A DNA stretch of 64,000 nt from Polaribacter sp. BAL334 (GTDB taxonomy: Bacteria; Bacteroidota; Bacteroidia; Flavobacteriales; Flavobacteriaceae): NCBI RefSeq assembly GCF_015767435.1, contig NZ_JADWOV010000319.1:62001-126000 (forward strand). Reading direction: 5' to 3'. Under the pieces are notes generated by a model, which worked only from the letters and a program-made list of their open reading frames with translations, was not told the DNA's origin and searched no databases. Positions 44,162 to 53,000 of this stretch are shown here, piece after piece; the stretch's first letter is position 1, and each line of letters opens with the position of its first letter. The translations under genes and the position numbers were made by a program.

Positions 44162-47065
44162 TTAAAATTTGATATTTGCACCAACCAAGAAAGTTCTTGG
44201 TCTCGGATAATTCGTATTGTCAATTCCATTGAACAATTCAGGATCTAAACCAGAATAGTTGGTAATTGTAAATACATTTTGCATACCTGCCCAAATACGA
44301 ATGCTGTTAGAAGCAAATTTTTTGATAGGTTTGTTAAATGTATATCCTAAAGTAATGTTGTCCATTCTTAAGAATGAAGCATTTTCTAAATAATAATCAG
44401 AAATGATTACATCAGATGTACTTCTAAAATCAGTGTTTAAAACTGAGGTAGGAATGTTTCCTAAAACGGCATTGTCTTGCAATAAATCGTATTGAGCTAA
44501 ACCAGAATTTATGTTGTTGTATGCATAATTTCCTACGCTAGCACGTAAATTGAATGCCATATCAAAATTTTTGTAATTGAAGTTTGACTGAAAACCGAAC
44601 GTGAAATCAGCTTGTGGATTTCCTTTTAAATAACGGTCTTGAGTATTGATGATTCCATCACCATTCAAGTCAGCATAAGCTCCTTCAATTGGTTTTCCTG
44701 CAGTGTCATACAATTGTTTAAATACATAAAAAGAATTTGGAGCAAAACCTTCTCTAAATAATTGGATAAAGTTTCCTGTTCCACCAGCAATTCCACCTGT
44801 TGTGATATCTTGATTTAAAGCTAATTCTTTGATTTCACGATCTAAATAGGTAGCATTGAAGTTTATATTCCAATTCATGTTTTCTTTTTTGATTACATCT
44901 GTATTTAAACTAAATTCTAAACCTTGTACTTGTAAATCTCCAATGTTTTGAAGAACTCTATTCGTAAAGTTTGAACCGTCAGCTACAGGAGCATCAGATA
45001 TTAAATCTGTAGAATTTTTTTGGAAAGCGTTGATAGATCCAGAAATTTTATTGTTGAATAAACCATAGTCAACACCTATTTCAACGGTAGCTACTTTTTC
45101 CCAACGTAAGTTACTTCTTTCAGAAGGAATTGTTGATTGAATTGGCACACCACCAAATATGTATTGAGAGTTTTGATTTCCAAAACGATATCTATCTAAA
45201 TACAAATCACCAGTAATTCCATCTTGTTGACCATTGATACCATAAGAAGCTCGTAATTTTAGTTCAGAGATTACTTTATTGTCTTTTAAGAAATCCTCAT
45301 CACTCATTCTCCAAGCGAAAGCTGCTCCACCAAAATCACCCCATCTATTTGAAGGGCCAAAACGTGAAGTTCCATCTCTTCTATAATTTAACGTCAATAA
45401 ATACTTTTCATTGAAAGTAATATTGGCTCTTCCAATGAAACCTATTAAAACTATAGGTGTATTTGCATACGTTGTAAAACCGGTATCATTAGGATTTCTT
45501 AAATTTCCTGTGCTATCTCCAGACCCATTAAATGATTGATAATCATATCCAACTAAAAAATCTGTTTTAAATTTTCCGAAAGTATTAGCGTAGTTTAATG
45601 TTGCATTAAAATTCTCATTTAAGCTTTCATTTGAATAAGAACCTTCACCACCAATAAATAGATCAGTATAGTTAGCTGGACTATTTAATGGATTGAAAAA
45701 CGACCCTTCTTGAACTGATTTGTCAAAACCAGCACTTACACTTGCAATAACTTCTGGTAAAAAGTGTAATTTATAATCGATTTTTAAATTACCAAATTGT
45801 CTAAATCTGTTAGATAAATTTTCGTTTTGTAATAAAGCAGCAACAGGGTTTCTTGTACCATTGTCAACTAAAACACCATTTGGAGTTCTAGTAATGTGTT
45901 GATAAAACCCACCAAATGGAGATGTTGGATCATACACAGGTTGTGTTGGGTCATAGCGCAAAGCAGCATTTACTTGACCTGCATCTGCAAATCTTTCGTT
46001 TACAAAAGCTCTGTTATAGTTTAAATTTACTTTTAAATGATCATTAAAAAATGAAGGATTCATTGTTAAAGAAACATTTGCTCTATCAAATTGAGATGTT
46101 AAAATATTTCCTTCAATTTCAGAGAAATTAACAGAAAGTCTTGTAGGAATTCTCTTGAAAATTTGACCTCTAGCACTTACATTGTGTTGAGTAGAAACTG
46201 ATTGTTGAAAGATTTCGTTTTGCCAGTTTGTATTGGCAGTTCCTAACATTCCAACATCATTTGGTCTTCTTGTTGCGATTAAATTTCTAAATGCATCTCC
46301 ATCAAAAACAGAAACTCTATCTCTAATTTCACCGAAAGCAACTTGATAATCATAATCTAACGAATAATCAGATTTACCTTTTTTAGTAGTAATGATAATC
46401 ACACCATTAGCACCCCTAGAACCATAGATTGCAGTTGCAGAAGCATCTTTTAAAACCGAGAAAGAGTCAATATCATTTGGGTTGATACTATTCAAATCAA
46501 CACCAGATAATGGCAAACCATCAATAACAACTAATGGATCATTAGAAGCATTCAATGATGAACCACCACGAATTCTAATTTGAGAACCAGAACCAGGAGC
46601 ACCACTAGTAGTGATGTTTACCCCAGCAACTCGTCCACTAATTAAATTTTCAGCGGTTACAATGTTTCCTTTGGTCATTTCTTTAGCAGTAATTGCTTCT
46701 ACAGAACCTGTTGCATCTTTTACGGTTGTTGAACCATAACCAATGACAATAATTTCTTCTAGTTGCTCTAAAGCTTCTTCCAATTCTACTGTAAGATTTC
46801 TGTTGGAGCCAACTACAATCTCTTTATCTGCATAACCCAGATATCTAAAAACAAGTACTTCACCTGCTTTTACTTTTTCGATTGTAAATTTCCCATCGAA
46901 ATCTGTTTCAGTACCTTTTGTTGTTCCTTTCACAACAACACTCACACCTGGTAACGCGTCACCAGATTTTTTTTCTTTTACAACTCCTTGAACAGTTTGT
47001 TGGGCAAACATGCTGAAAGAGGAAGCTAAAAGAAATCCAATTAACAATAATTTAAAATTTTTCAT
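44162..47065 (-). CDS. susC: SusC/RagA family TonB-dependent outer-membrane transporter
   Basis: A 967-residue receptor. The signal peptide MKNFKLLLIGFLLASSFSMFAQQ fixes the start at 47065; the frame is open to a GTG at 47128, but that stretch overlaps the promoter. A carboxypeptidase-regulatory-like domain follows (TVQGVVKEKKSGDALPGVSVVVKG, residues 25-105), then the plug (SGSQIRIRGGSSLNASNDPLVVIDGLPL) and a beta-barrel ending in FLVGANIKF. It imports oligosaccharides across the outer membrane using TonB energy. It is first in the susCDEF transcript, under a consensus promoter and an operator-like palindrome. Confidence 0.96.
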   Translation of the reverse strand: MKNFKLLLIGFLLASSFSMFAQQTVQGVVKEKKSGDALPGVSVVVKGTTKGTETDFDGKFTIEKVKAGEVLVFRYLGYADKEIVVGSNRNLTVELEEALEQLEEIIVIGYGSTTVKDATGSVEAITAKEMTKGNIVTAENLISGRVAGVNITTSGAPGSGSQIRIRGGSSLNASNDPLVVIDGLPLSGVDLNSINPNDIDSFSVLKDASATAIYGSRGANGVIIITTKKGKSDYSLDYDYQVAFGEIRDRVSVFDGDAFRNLIATRRPNDVGMLGTANTNWQNEIFQQSVSTQHNVSARGQIFKRIPTRLSVNFSEIEGNILTSQFDRANVSLTMNPSFFNDHLKVNLNYNRAFVNERFADAGQVNAALRYDPTQPVYDPTSPFGGFYQHITRTPNGVLVDNGTRNPVAALLQNENLSNRFRQFGNLKIDYKLHFLPEVIASVSAGFDKSVQEGSFFNPLNSPANYTDLFIGGEGSYSNESLNENFNATLNYANTFGKFKTDFLVGYDYQSFNGSGDSTGNLRNPNDTGFTTYANTPIVLIGFIGRANITFNEKYLLTLNYRRDGTSRFGPSNRWGDFGGAAFAWRMSDEDFLKDNKVISELKLRASYGINGQQDGITGDLYLDRYRFGNQNSQYIFGGVPIQSTIPSERSNLRWEKVATVEIGVDYGLFNNKISGSINAFQKNSTDLISDAPVADGSNFTNRVLQNIGDLQVQGLEFSLNTDVIKKENMNWNINFNATYLDREIKELALNQDITTGGIAGGTGNFIQLFREGFAPNSFYVFKQLYDTAGKPIEGAYADLNGDGIINTQDRYLKGNPQADFTFGFQSNFNYKNFDMAFNLRASVGNYAYNNINSGLAQYDLLQDNAVLGNIPTSVLNTDFRSTSDVIISDYYLENASFLRMDNITLGYTFNKPIKKFASNSIRIWAGMQNVFTITNYSGLDPELFNGIDNTNYPRPRTFLVGANIKF

Positions 47066-47131
47066 GTATAATTTGTTAAGTAATAACTGTAAATTTGATT
47101 TTGATTTAACAATAAATTCACATTCCACATT

Positions 47132-47162
47132 GTAAATATAGCATGTGGAGAGCTAAATTCAA
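47132..47162 (-). promoter_or_regulatory. Promoter of susC
   Basis: On the minus strand TTG (47162-47160), 19 bases, then TATATTTAC (47140-47132), matching the Bacteroidota consensus. The -7 box lies inside a 7-base inverted repeat TCCACAT (47124-47130)/ATGTGGA (47143-47149). Confidence 0.75.
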
Positions 47163-47172
47163 TAAATTAAAA

Positions 47173-47194
47173 TTTACGAAATCGGTTTCGTGTT
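47173..47194. promoter_or_regulatory. LacI-type operator upstream of susC
   Basis: Core ACGAAATCGGTTTCGT (47176-47191) is a near-perfect palindrome with the central CG step typical of LacI-family sites. It lies about 14 bases upstream of the susC TTG box and about 70 bases before the lacI ATG, so it could serve both genes. Binding by the adjacent LacI is inferred. Confidence 0.7.
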
Positions 47195-47264
47195 GACAAC
47201 TTTTTTTTAATAAATTTCGTTAATTTAGCAAAAAATTTATCCGTTATTTGTCTATTTACTAAAA

Positions 47265-48287
47265 ATGAAGCAAAAAATTACCATTAAGACAATTGCAAAG
47301 GAACTAGGAGTTTCTACTTCTACGGTTTCAAAGGCATTAAAAGACAGCCATGAAATAGGCAAAGAAACGAAAGACAAGATTCAGGCTTTCGCCAATCACT
47401 ATAACTATAAACCTAATAGTTTGGCCTTGCAATTACGCAATCAAAAAACCAAAGTAATTGGGGTGATTTTACCTAAAATTGTGCATCATTTCTTTTCTAC
47501 AGTAATTATGGGAATTGAGGCGTATGCCAATGAAAAAGGCTATCATATTATGGTTTGTTTTTCTAATGAAGATTACCAAAAAGAAGTGGAAACTTTAAGC
47601 GTTTTATCCAATGGAAGTGTGGATGGTTTAATTGTATCAATAGCTAATGAAACCCTTGAAAATAAAGACTTTTCACATTTTATTGATTTGGTGGAAGAGG
47701 ATATTCCATTAGTATTATTTGATAGAGTTGTGGATGATATTTTGTGCGATAAAATAGTAGTAGATGATGTTGGGGCAGGATATAAAGCTACCAAGCATTT
47801 GGTTGATATTGGTTGTAAAAGAATAGGTTTGATAACTACTCCAGACCACGTTAGTGTTGGTGCTTTAAGACGTTTAGGATATGAAAAAGCACTCATAGAA
47901 TCATATGTTAAAACTGACAGTAAATTGATCATTAAGATTGATGAAAAGCAAGATATCAAAAAGCAAATTGAACAATTATTTGAACAAAATATCGATGGAA
48001 TTTTTGCTGTAAATGAAATTTATGCCGCAAATGCTATGCGAATTGCCAAAGAAAAAGGATTGAATATTCCTAATGACATTTCAATCATTGGCTTTACTGA
48101 CGGTTTAATTTCAGAGTATTCTTCACCTTCTATTACCACTATTGCACAGCATGGATTCATCATGGGTAGACAAGCAGTTGAACTTTTAATTGATAGAATT
48201 GAAAATGAAACGGAAGTATTTACGCCAAAGAAAATTGTGATTTCTAGCGACTTAAAAATACGAGAATCCACGAAAACGTCGTCGTAG
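47265..48287 (+). CDS. LacI family transcriptional regulator of the alpha-glucan locus
   Basis: A 340-residue regulator. The N-terminal helix-turn-helix and hinge are ITIKTIAKELGVSTSTVSKALKDSHEIG and NYKPNSLALQLRNQKTKVIGVI. The periplasmic-binding-protein-like effector domain includes DGLIVSIANET, VDDVGAGYKATKHLVDIGCKRIGLI and DISIIGFTDG. It is divergent from susC and directly upstream of the transporter gene. The expected ligand is maltose, a maltodextrin or a phosphorylated product (inferred). Its last codons (K-T-S-S-stop) are written by an operator-like sequence. Confidence 0.95.
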   Translation: MKQKITIKTIAKELGVSTSTVSKALKDSHEIGKETKDKIQAFANHYNYKPNSLALQLRNQKTKVIGVILPKIVHHFFSTVIMGIEAYANEKGYHIMVCFSNEDYQKEVETLSVLSNGSVDGLIVSIANETLENKDFSHFIDLVEEDIPLVLFDRVVDDILCDKIVVDDVGAGYKATKHLVDIGCKRIGLITTPDHVSVGALRRLGYEKALIESYVKTDSKLIIKIDEKQDIKKQIEQLFEQNIDGIFAVNEIYAANAMRIAKEKGLNIPNDISIIGFTDGLISEYSSPSITTIAQHGFIMGRQAVELLIDRIENETEVFTPKKIVISSDLKIRESTKTSS

Positions 48288-48288
48288 A
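48267..48288. promoter_or_regulatory. Operator-like repeat overlapping the lacI stop codon
   Basis: ACGAAAACGTCGTCGT (48270-48285) differs at one base from ACGAAACCGTCGTCGT 41 bases downstream. It is part of the coding sequence of the last four lacI codons. Spacing of 41 bases is close to four helical turns. Binding is inferred. Confidence 0.55.
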
Positions 48289-48307
48289 AATTTTAAATTT
48301 ATTATTT

Positions 48308-48329
48308 TTTACGAAACCGTCGTCGTAAA
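48308..48329. promoter_or_regulatory. LacI-type operator upstream of the MFS transporter gene
   Basis: TTTACGA-N8-TCGTAAA inverted repeat with a central CG, containing ACGAAACCGTCGTCGT. It shares ACGA-N8-TCGT geometry with the susC site. The remaining leader (48330-48470) contains a TATATTTG -7-like box (48368-48375) about 40 bases downstream but no clear TTG. Confidence 0.7.
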
Positions 48330-48470
48330 TTTTTGGAGTAATTTTTACCAACTTTACAAAAAATACATATATTTGTTACCATATTAGGATTTATCAGTAA
48401 ATTACATTCCACACTTAGTAATTGATAAGTCTAATACACTTATCGAAATATTCATCAATAATATTCGATA

Positions 48471-49835
48471 ATGGAAAAAAGGAAATTAAGTTTCCTTCAA
48501 ATCTGGAACATGAGTTTTGGATTTCTAGGAATACAAATGGGTTTCGCACTTCAAAACGCAAACGCAAGTAGAATCTTACAAATTTTTGGGGCTGATGTCC
48601 ATGAACTTTCATGGTTTTGGATTATTGCACCTTTGATGGGATTAATTGTTCAACCAATCATTGGACATTATAGTGATAAAACTTGGGGTCGTTTTGGAAG
48701 AAGAAAACCTTATTTTTTAGTTGGAGCCATTTTAGCATCAATAGGATTGGTGTTAATGCCACAAGCAGATATGTTCATTGCCTTTCTTCCTGCACTTTGG
48801 GTTGGAGCTGGTTTTCTAATGATTATGGATGCGTCTTTCAATATAGCTATGGAGCCTTTCCGAGCTTTAGTGGGCGATAATTTAAGAACTGATCAACGAA
48901 CTTTAGGATTTAGTGTGCAAACTGCATTAATAGGTTTTGGGGCAGTTGTAGGTTCTTGGTTACCCTATGCTTTAACGAATTGGTTCGGTATTTCTAACGA
49001 AACCTCTGAAGGAATTGTTCCTGCTAACTTAATTTGGTCTTTCATTTTTGGAGCTATTATTTTGATAATTTCGATTTTGGTTACTGTATCAACTACACAG
49101 GAATATTCTCCTGAAGAACTAGAAAGTTTTGAAGACGAGCAAGCGCATCTAGAGGCTGTAAAAAAGGATATTTCAACAGAAAAATCTAGCTTATTAGATA
49201 TTTTTGACGACTTTAAAAAAATGCCTACAACTATGCGTCAGCTAAGTTGGGTACAATTCTTTTCTTGGTTTGGACTTTTTGGGATGTGGGTTTTTTCAGT
49301 TCCAGCAATTGCACAACATATTTATGGATTGCCACATACTGATAGCAACAGTGTTGCATACCAAAATGCTGGTGATTGGGTTGGAATTCTTTTCGGAATT
49401 TACAATTTAGTTTCAGCTTTTTATGCGTTTGCATTGCCTTACATTGCCCAAAAAATCGGACGTAAAAAAACACATGCTATTTCATTAATTATTGGAGGTT
49501 TGGGATTGATTTCTATTTATTTCATGCCAAATGAAAATTGGTTGATCATATCTATGATTGGTGTTGGAATTGCTTGGGCAAGTATTTTAGCGATGCCTTA
49601 TGCCATTTTAGCAGGTTCAATTTCTCCAAAGAAAATGGGAGTTTACATGGGGATTTTTAATTTCTTTATTGTGATTCCTCAAATTATCAATGCATTAATA
49701 GGAGGTCCACTTGTAAAATATGCATACAATAATGAAGCAATTTTTGCATTAATGATTAGTGGAATTAGTTTTTTAATTGCTGCAGCACTCGTTTATAAAG
49801 TAAAAGATGTAGATGATGTAGTACAAACTGTTTAA
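48471..49835 (+). CDS. MFS sugar transporter (SLC45/maltose-type)
   Basis: A 454-residue membrane protein with about 12 hydrophobic segments. NMSFGFLGIQMGFALQNANASRILQIFGA opens it, and HYSDKTWGRFGRRKPYFLVG is the MFS loop 2-3 signature (D-x-x-x-G-R-x-G-R-R) in the form seen in SLC45-like sucrose/maltose symporters. The central cytoplasmic loop is charged (EEYSPEELESFEDEQ-like). It should carry maltose or short maltodextrins across the inner membrane. It abuts pgmB with no gap, forming the head of the plus-strand catabolic operon. Confidence 0.92.
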   Translation: MEKRKLSFLQIWNMSFGFLGIQMGFALQNANASRILQIFGADVHELSWFWIIAPLMGLIVQPIIGHYSDKTWGRFGRRKPYFLVGAILASIGLVLMPQADMFIAFLPALWVGAGFLMIMDASFNIAMEPFRALVGDNLRTDQRTLGFSVQTALIGFGAVVGSWLPYALTNWFGISNETSEGIVPANLIWSFIFGAIILIISILVTVSTTQEYSPEELESFEDEQAHLEAVKKDISTEKSSLLDIFDDFKKMPTTMRQLSWVQFFSWFGLFGMWVFSVPAIAQHIYGLPHTDSNSVAYQNAGDWVGILFGIYNLVSAFYAFALPYIAQKIGRKKTHAISLIIGGLGLISIYFMPNENWLIISMIGVGIAWASILAMPYAILAGSISPKKMGVYMGIFNFFIVIPQIINALIGGPLVKYAYNNEAIFALMISGISFLIAAALVYKVKDVDDVVQTV

Positions 49836-50501
49836 ATGAAAAAAGGAATTATTTTTGATTTGGATGGTGTCATTGTTGATACCGCCAAATACCATTATTT
49901 AGCGTGGAAAAAATTGGCAAATCAGTTAGGATTTGAATTTACTGAAGAACAAAATGAATTGTTCAAAGGAGTTAGTAGAAAACGCTGTTTAGATATCTTA
50001 TTAGAAATGGGAAATTTATCAGCAACTCAAGAACAAAAAGATGTTTGGATGATCGAAAAAAACAATGATTATCTTGCATACATTGAGAAAATGGATGATT
50101 CAGAAATTCTTCCTGATGTTCCAAAAATTTTGACATTGTTAAAAGAAAATGCCATTCCAATTGCACTAGGTTCTGCAAGTAAAAATGCACTTCCTATTCT
50201 TGAAAAAGTAGGCTTAGCTCACTTTTTTGATGTAATTGTAGATGGAAACAGCGTAACCAAAGCAAAGCCAGATCCAGAAGTTTTTCTGATGGCTGCAAAA
50301 AAAATGAATCTTTCACCATCCAATTGTATCGTATTTGAAGATGCTGTTGCAGGTATTGAAGCTGCAAATGCTGCCAATATGATTAGCATTGGTATTGGTG
50401 ATAAAGAGGTGCTTTCACAAGCAACATTTATTTTCAAAGATTTTACTGAAATCAGTACAGATTTTATGAAAAATTTAATTCAAATAGAAAAAAAAGAATA
50501 G
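49836..50501 (+). CDS. pgmB: Beta-phosphoglucomutase (HAD superfamily)
   Basis: A 221-residue HAD enzyme: IIFDLDGVIVDTAKYHYLAWKKLA contains the DxD nucleophile motif (Asp8, Asp10 numbering as in known beta-PGM), FKGVSRKRCLDILLEMG is the cap-domain substrate loop, LGSASKNA motif II, and KAKPDPEVFLMAAKKM with FEDAVAGIEAANAANM motifs III/IV. It converts beta-glucose-1-phosphate to glucose-6-phosphate. Its position directly before the GH65 phosphorylase gene fits that reaction exactly. Confidence 0.95.
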   Translation: MKKGIIFDLDGVIVDTAKYHYLAWKKLANQLGFEFTEEQNELFKGVSRKRCLDILLEMGNLSATQEQKDVWMIEKNNDYLAYIEKMDDSEILPDVPKILTLLKENAIPIALGSASKNALPILEKVGLAHFFDVIVDGNSVTKAKPDPEVFLMAAKKMNLSPSNCIVFEDAVAGIEAANAANMISIGIGDKEVLSQATFIFKDFTEISTDFMKNLIQIEKKE

Positions 50502-50562
50502 AAAAAAGAAAATAGAATCAACAAAAAAGACAAAAGAAATAAGAAACAAGAAAAAAGAAGAT
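50485..50562 (+). repeat. A/G-rich low-complexity tract between pgmB and the GH65 gene
   Basis: About 75 bases made almost wholly of A and G on the plus strand (AGAAAA, AAAGAA, AAGAAGA-type words, with very few C and T) spanning the pgmB 3' end and the first half of the intergenic gap. The rest of the gap (50563-50632) is ordinary and holds no recognised signal. Confidence 0.6.
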
Positions 50563-50632
50563 GTCATATTTATGAATTCATATGAAAGTCTTTCCTCTTT
50601 ATTCTCGCTGCTTAATTCCAAAATAAAAACAA

Positions 50633-52939
50633 ATGAATCAAGATTATATACAACCAAATGAATGGTCCATAATAGAGGAAGGATTTGATCTAAATAGAGT
50701 AAAATCCTCTGAAAGCTTATTCAGTATAGGCAATGGAGCCATGGGTCAACGTGCCAATTTTGAAGAAAAGTTTTCAGGCGAAACTTTTCAAGGAAGTTAT
50801 ATTGCAGGAGTTTATTATCCAGATAAAACTAGAGTTGGTTGGTGGAAAAATGGCTATCCTGAATATTTTGCAAAAGTATTGAATGCTCCAAATTGGATAG
50901 GAATAGATGTCACAATTAATGATGAAACCCTAGATTTACATACCTGTAAAGAAGTTTCAAAATTTAAAAGAGAACTCAACATGAAAGAAGGTTGGTTGGC
51001 TAGAAGTTTTGAAGCTGTTTTGCAAAATAATTGTAAAATTAAGGTCGATGTTAAGCGATTTTTAAGCTTAGAATTGGATGAAATTGGGGCAATTAGTTAC
51101 CATATCACTCCTATAAATTCGGATGCCAACATTACTTTTTCGCCATTTTTAGATGCTTCTATCACCAATGAAGATTCTAATTGGGCAGACCAATTTTGGG
51201 ATGTTTTGTCCATCAATCAGTATAAAAATCAGTCCTTTATTGTTGCAAAAACGATGAAAACAAACTTTCATACGTGTACGTTTATGCAATCGAAAGTTTT
51301 TATTGATCAAAATGAAGTTAAGATTGAACCGAATAATCATACAACTGATAAAAAAGCAGTTAGTGTTTTTCAACAAAAAATCATTAAAAACCAAACCTTC
51401 ACAATTCAAAAATTTGGGGGTTATATCGTTGATAGAAATCATCCAAAAGACCAGCTTATTGAGGCTGCAAAAGAGGTTTTAGACCAAGCTGTGAACTTTG
51501 GTTTTGACTCTTTATTAGAAATGCAAAAACAGTCTTGGGCAAAAATTTGGGAAATGGCAGACATTTCAATTGCTGGTGATGTAAAAGCACAGCAAGGAAT
51601 TCGTTTCAATATTTTTCAACTCAATCAAACGTATTTAGGAACTGATGCATCATTAAATATTGGTCCAAAAGGTTTTACTGGCGAAAAATACGGAGGAAGC
51701 ACTTATTGGGATACTGAAGCGTATTGCATTCCTTTTTATATGGCGACTAAAGATCAATCTGTGGCGCGAAAATTATTGGAATATAGATACAATCATTTGG
51801 AAAAAGCGATTGAAAATGCTCAGAAATTAGGTTTCAAAAATGGTGCTGCATTGTATCCTATGGTTACCATGAATGGAGAAGAATGCCATAATGAATGGGA
51901 AATCACCTTTGAAGAAATTCATAGAAATGGTGCTATTGCATTCGCAATTTATAATTACCATCGTTTTACAAACGATTATTCTTACATTCCTGAAAAAGGG
52001 TTGGAAGTTTTGATTGGAATTGCACGTTTTTGGCACCAAAGAGCCACTTTTTCATCGGATAAAAATAAATTTGTGATATTAGGAGTTACAGGACCTAATG
52101 AATATGAGAACAACGTAAACAATAATTTTTACACAAATTACATTGCAAAATGGTGTATCAATTATGCATTGGAAAATATTGAAATTGTAAAAAATGACCA
52201 TATTTCTGATTTTAAAAGAATCAAAGAAAAAACAGCTATTTCTGATGTTGAATTAGCAGCTTGGAAAAATGTGGCTGATTTAATGTATTTCCCATATTCC
52301 GAAAAACACCAAGTGTATTTGCAGCAAGATGGATTCTTAGACAAAGAATTAATTTCAGTTGCAGCATTAGATAAATCGCAAAGACCTATCAACCAAAAAT
52401 GGAGTTGGGATCGAATTTTACGTTCTCCATACATCAAACAAGCAGATACATTACAAGGTTTCTACTTTTTTGAAGATGATTTTACTACAGAAGAATTGGC
52501 GCGTCATTTTGATTTTTATGAACCATTTACGGTGCATGAAAGTTCACTTTCGCCTTGTGTTCATAGTATTCAAGCTGCAAAATTAGACAGAATGGAGCAG
52601 GCGTATACGTTTTATTTACGCACTTCTCGTTTGGATTTGGATGATTACAATCACGAAGTAGAAGAAGGGTTGCATATCACTTCCATGGCTGGAACATGGA
52701 TGAGTATTGTGGAAGGTTTTGGTGGAATGAGAGTTAAAAATAACACACTTTCGTTTGAACCAAAAATCCCTAAACAATGGAATTCTTATTCTTTTAAAGT
52801 AAATTTTAGAAATACAATTGTAAAAATTAATGTCCAACAAAATGGCACACATTTCACCATTGATGGGAATGAAGAATTGACAATTATAGTAAACGAAAAA
52901 CCCATAAAAGTAACACCTAATAATTTAGTAACTGTTTAA
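50633..52939 (+). CDS. GH65 glycoside phosphorylase (maltose phosphorylase)
   Basis: A 768-residue cytoplasmic enzyme without a signal peptide. FSIGNGAMGQRANFEEKFSGETFQGSYIAGVYYPDKTRVGWWKNGYP is the N-terminal GH65 signature. GGSTYWDTEAYCIPFYM and the catalytic acid in ILGVTGPNEYENNVNNNFYTN (near residue 485) lie in the barrel, and SSLSPCVHSIQAAKL lies further on. GH65 includes maltose, trehalose and kojibiose phosphorylases. The alpha-glucan context and adjacent beta-phosphoglucomutase favour maltose phosphorylase, giving beta-glucose-1-phosphate plus glucose. Full length. Confidence 0.93.
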   Translation: MNQDYIQPNEWSIIEEGFDLNRVKSSESLFSIGNGAMGQRANFEEKFSGETFQGSYIAGVYYPDKTRVGWWKNGYPEYFAKVLNAPNWIGIDVTINDETLDLHTCKEVSKFKRELNMKEGWLARSFEAVLQNNCKIKVDVKRFLSLELDEIGAISYHITPINSDANITFSPFLDASITNEDSNWADQFWDVLSINQYKNQSFIVAKTMKTNFHTCTFMQSKVFIDQNEVKIEPNNHTTDKKAVSVFQQKIIKNQTFTIQKFGGYIVDRNHPKDQLIEAAKEVLDQAVNFGFDSLLEMQKQSWAKIWEMADISIAGDVKAQQGIRFNIFQLNQTYLGTDASLNIGPKGFTGEKYGGSTYWDTEAYCIPFYMATKDQSVARKLLEYRYNHLEKAIENAQKLGFKNGAALYPMVTMNGEECHNEWEITFEEIHRNGAIAFAIYNYHRFTNDYSYIPEKGLEVLIGIARFWHQRATFSSDKNKFVILGVTGPNEYENNVNNNFYTNYIAKWCINYALENIEIVKNDHISDFKRIKEKTAISDVELAAWKNVADLMYFPYSEKHQVYLQQDGFLDKELISVAALDKSQRPINQKWSWDRILRSPYIKQADTLQGFYFFEDDFTTEELARHFDFYEPFTVHESSLSPCVHSIQAAKLDRMEQAYTFYLRTSRLDLDDYNHEVEEGLHITSMAGTWMSIVEGFGGMRVKNNTLSFEPKIPKQWNSYSFKVNFRNTIVKINVQQNGTHFTIDGNEELTIIVNEKPIKVTPNNLVTV

Positions 52940-53000
52940 ATATCAATAGTATATTTATAGAAATGTTGTATTTATTAGAAATTCTAAAACCCAAATAATT

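Noticed and set aside
47066..47128. Upstream extension of susC to a GTG start, adding 21 residues
   Set aside because: It would place a polar stretch before a clear signal peptide and lies just downstream of, and abutting, the mapped promoter boxes.
47211..47226. TTTCGTTAA half-site just before lacI
   Set aside because: Only one arm of the proposed operator is present and the sequence is AT-rich; insufficient for a fourth site.
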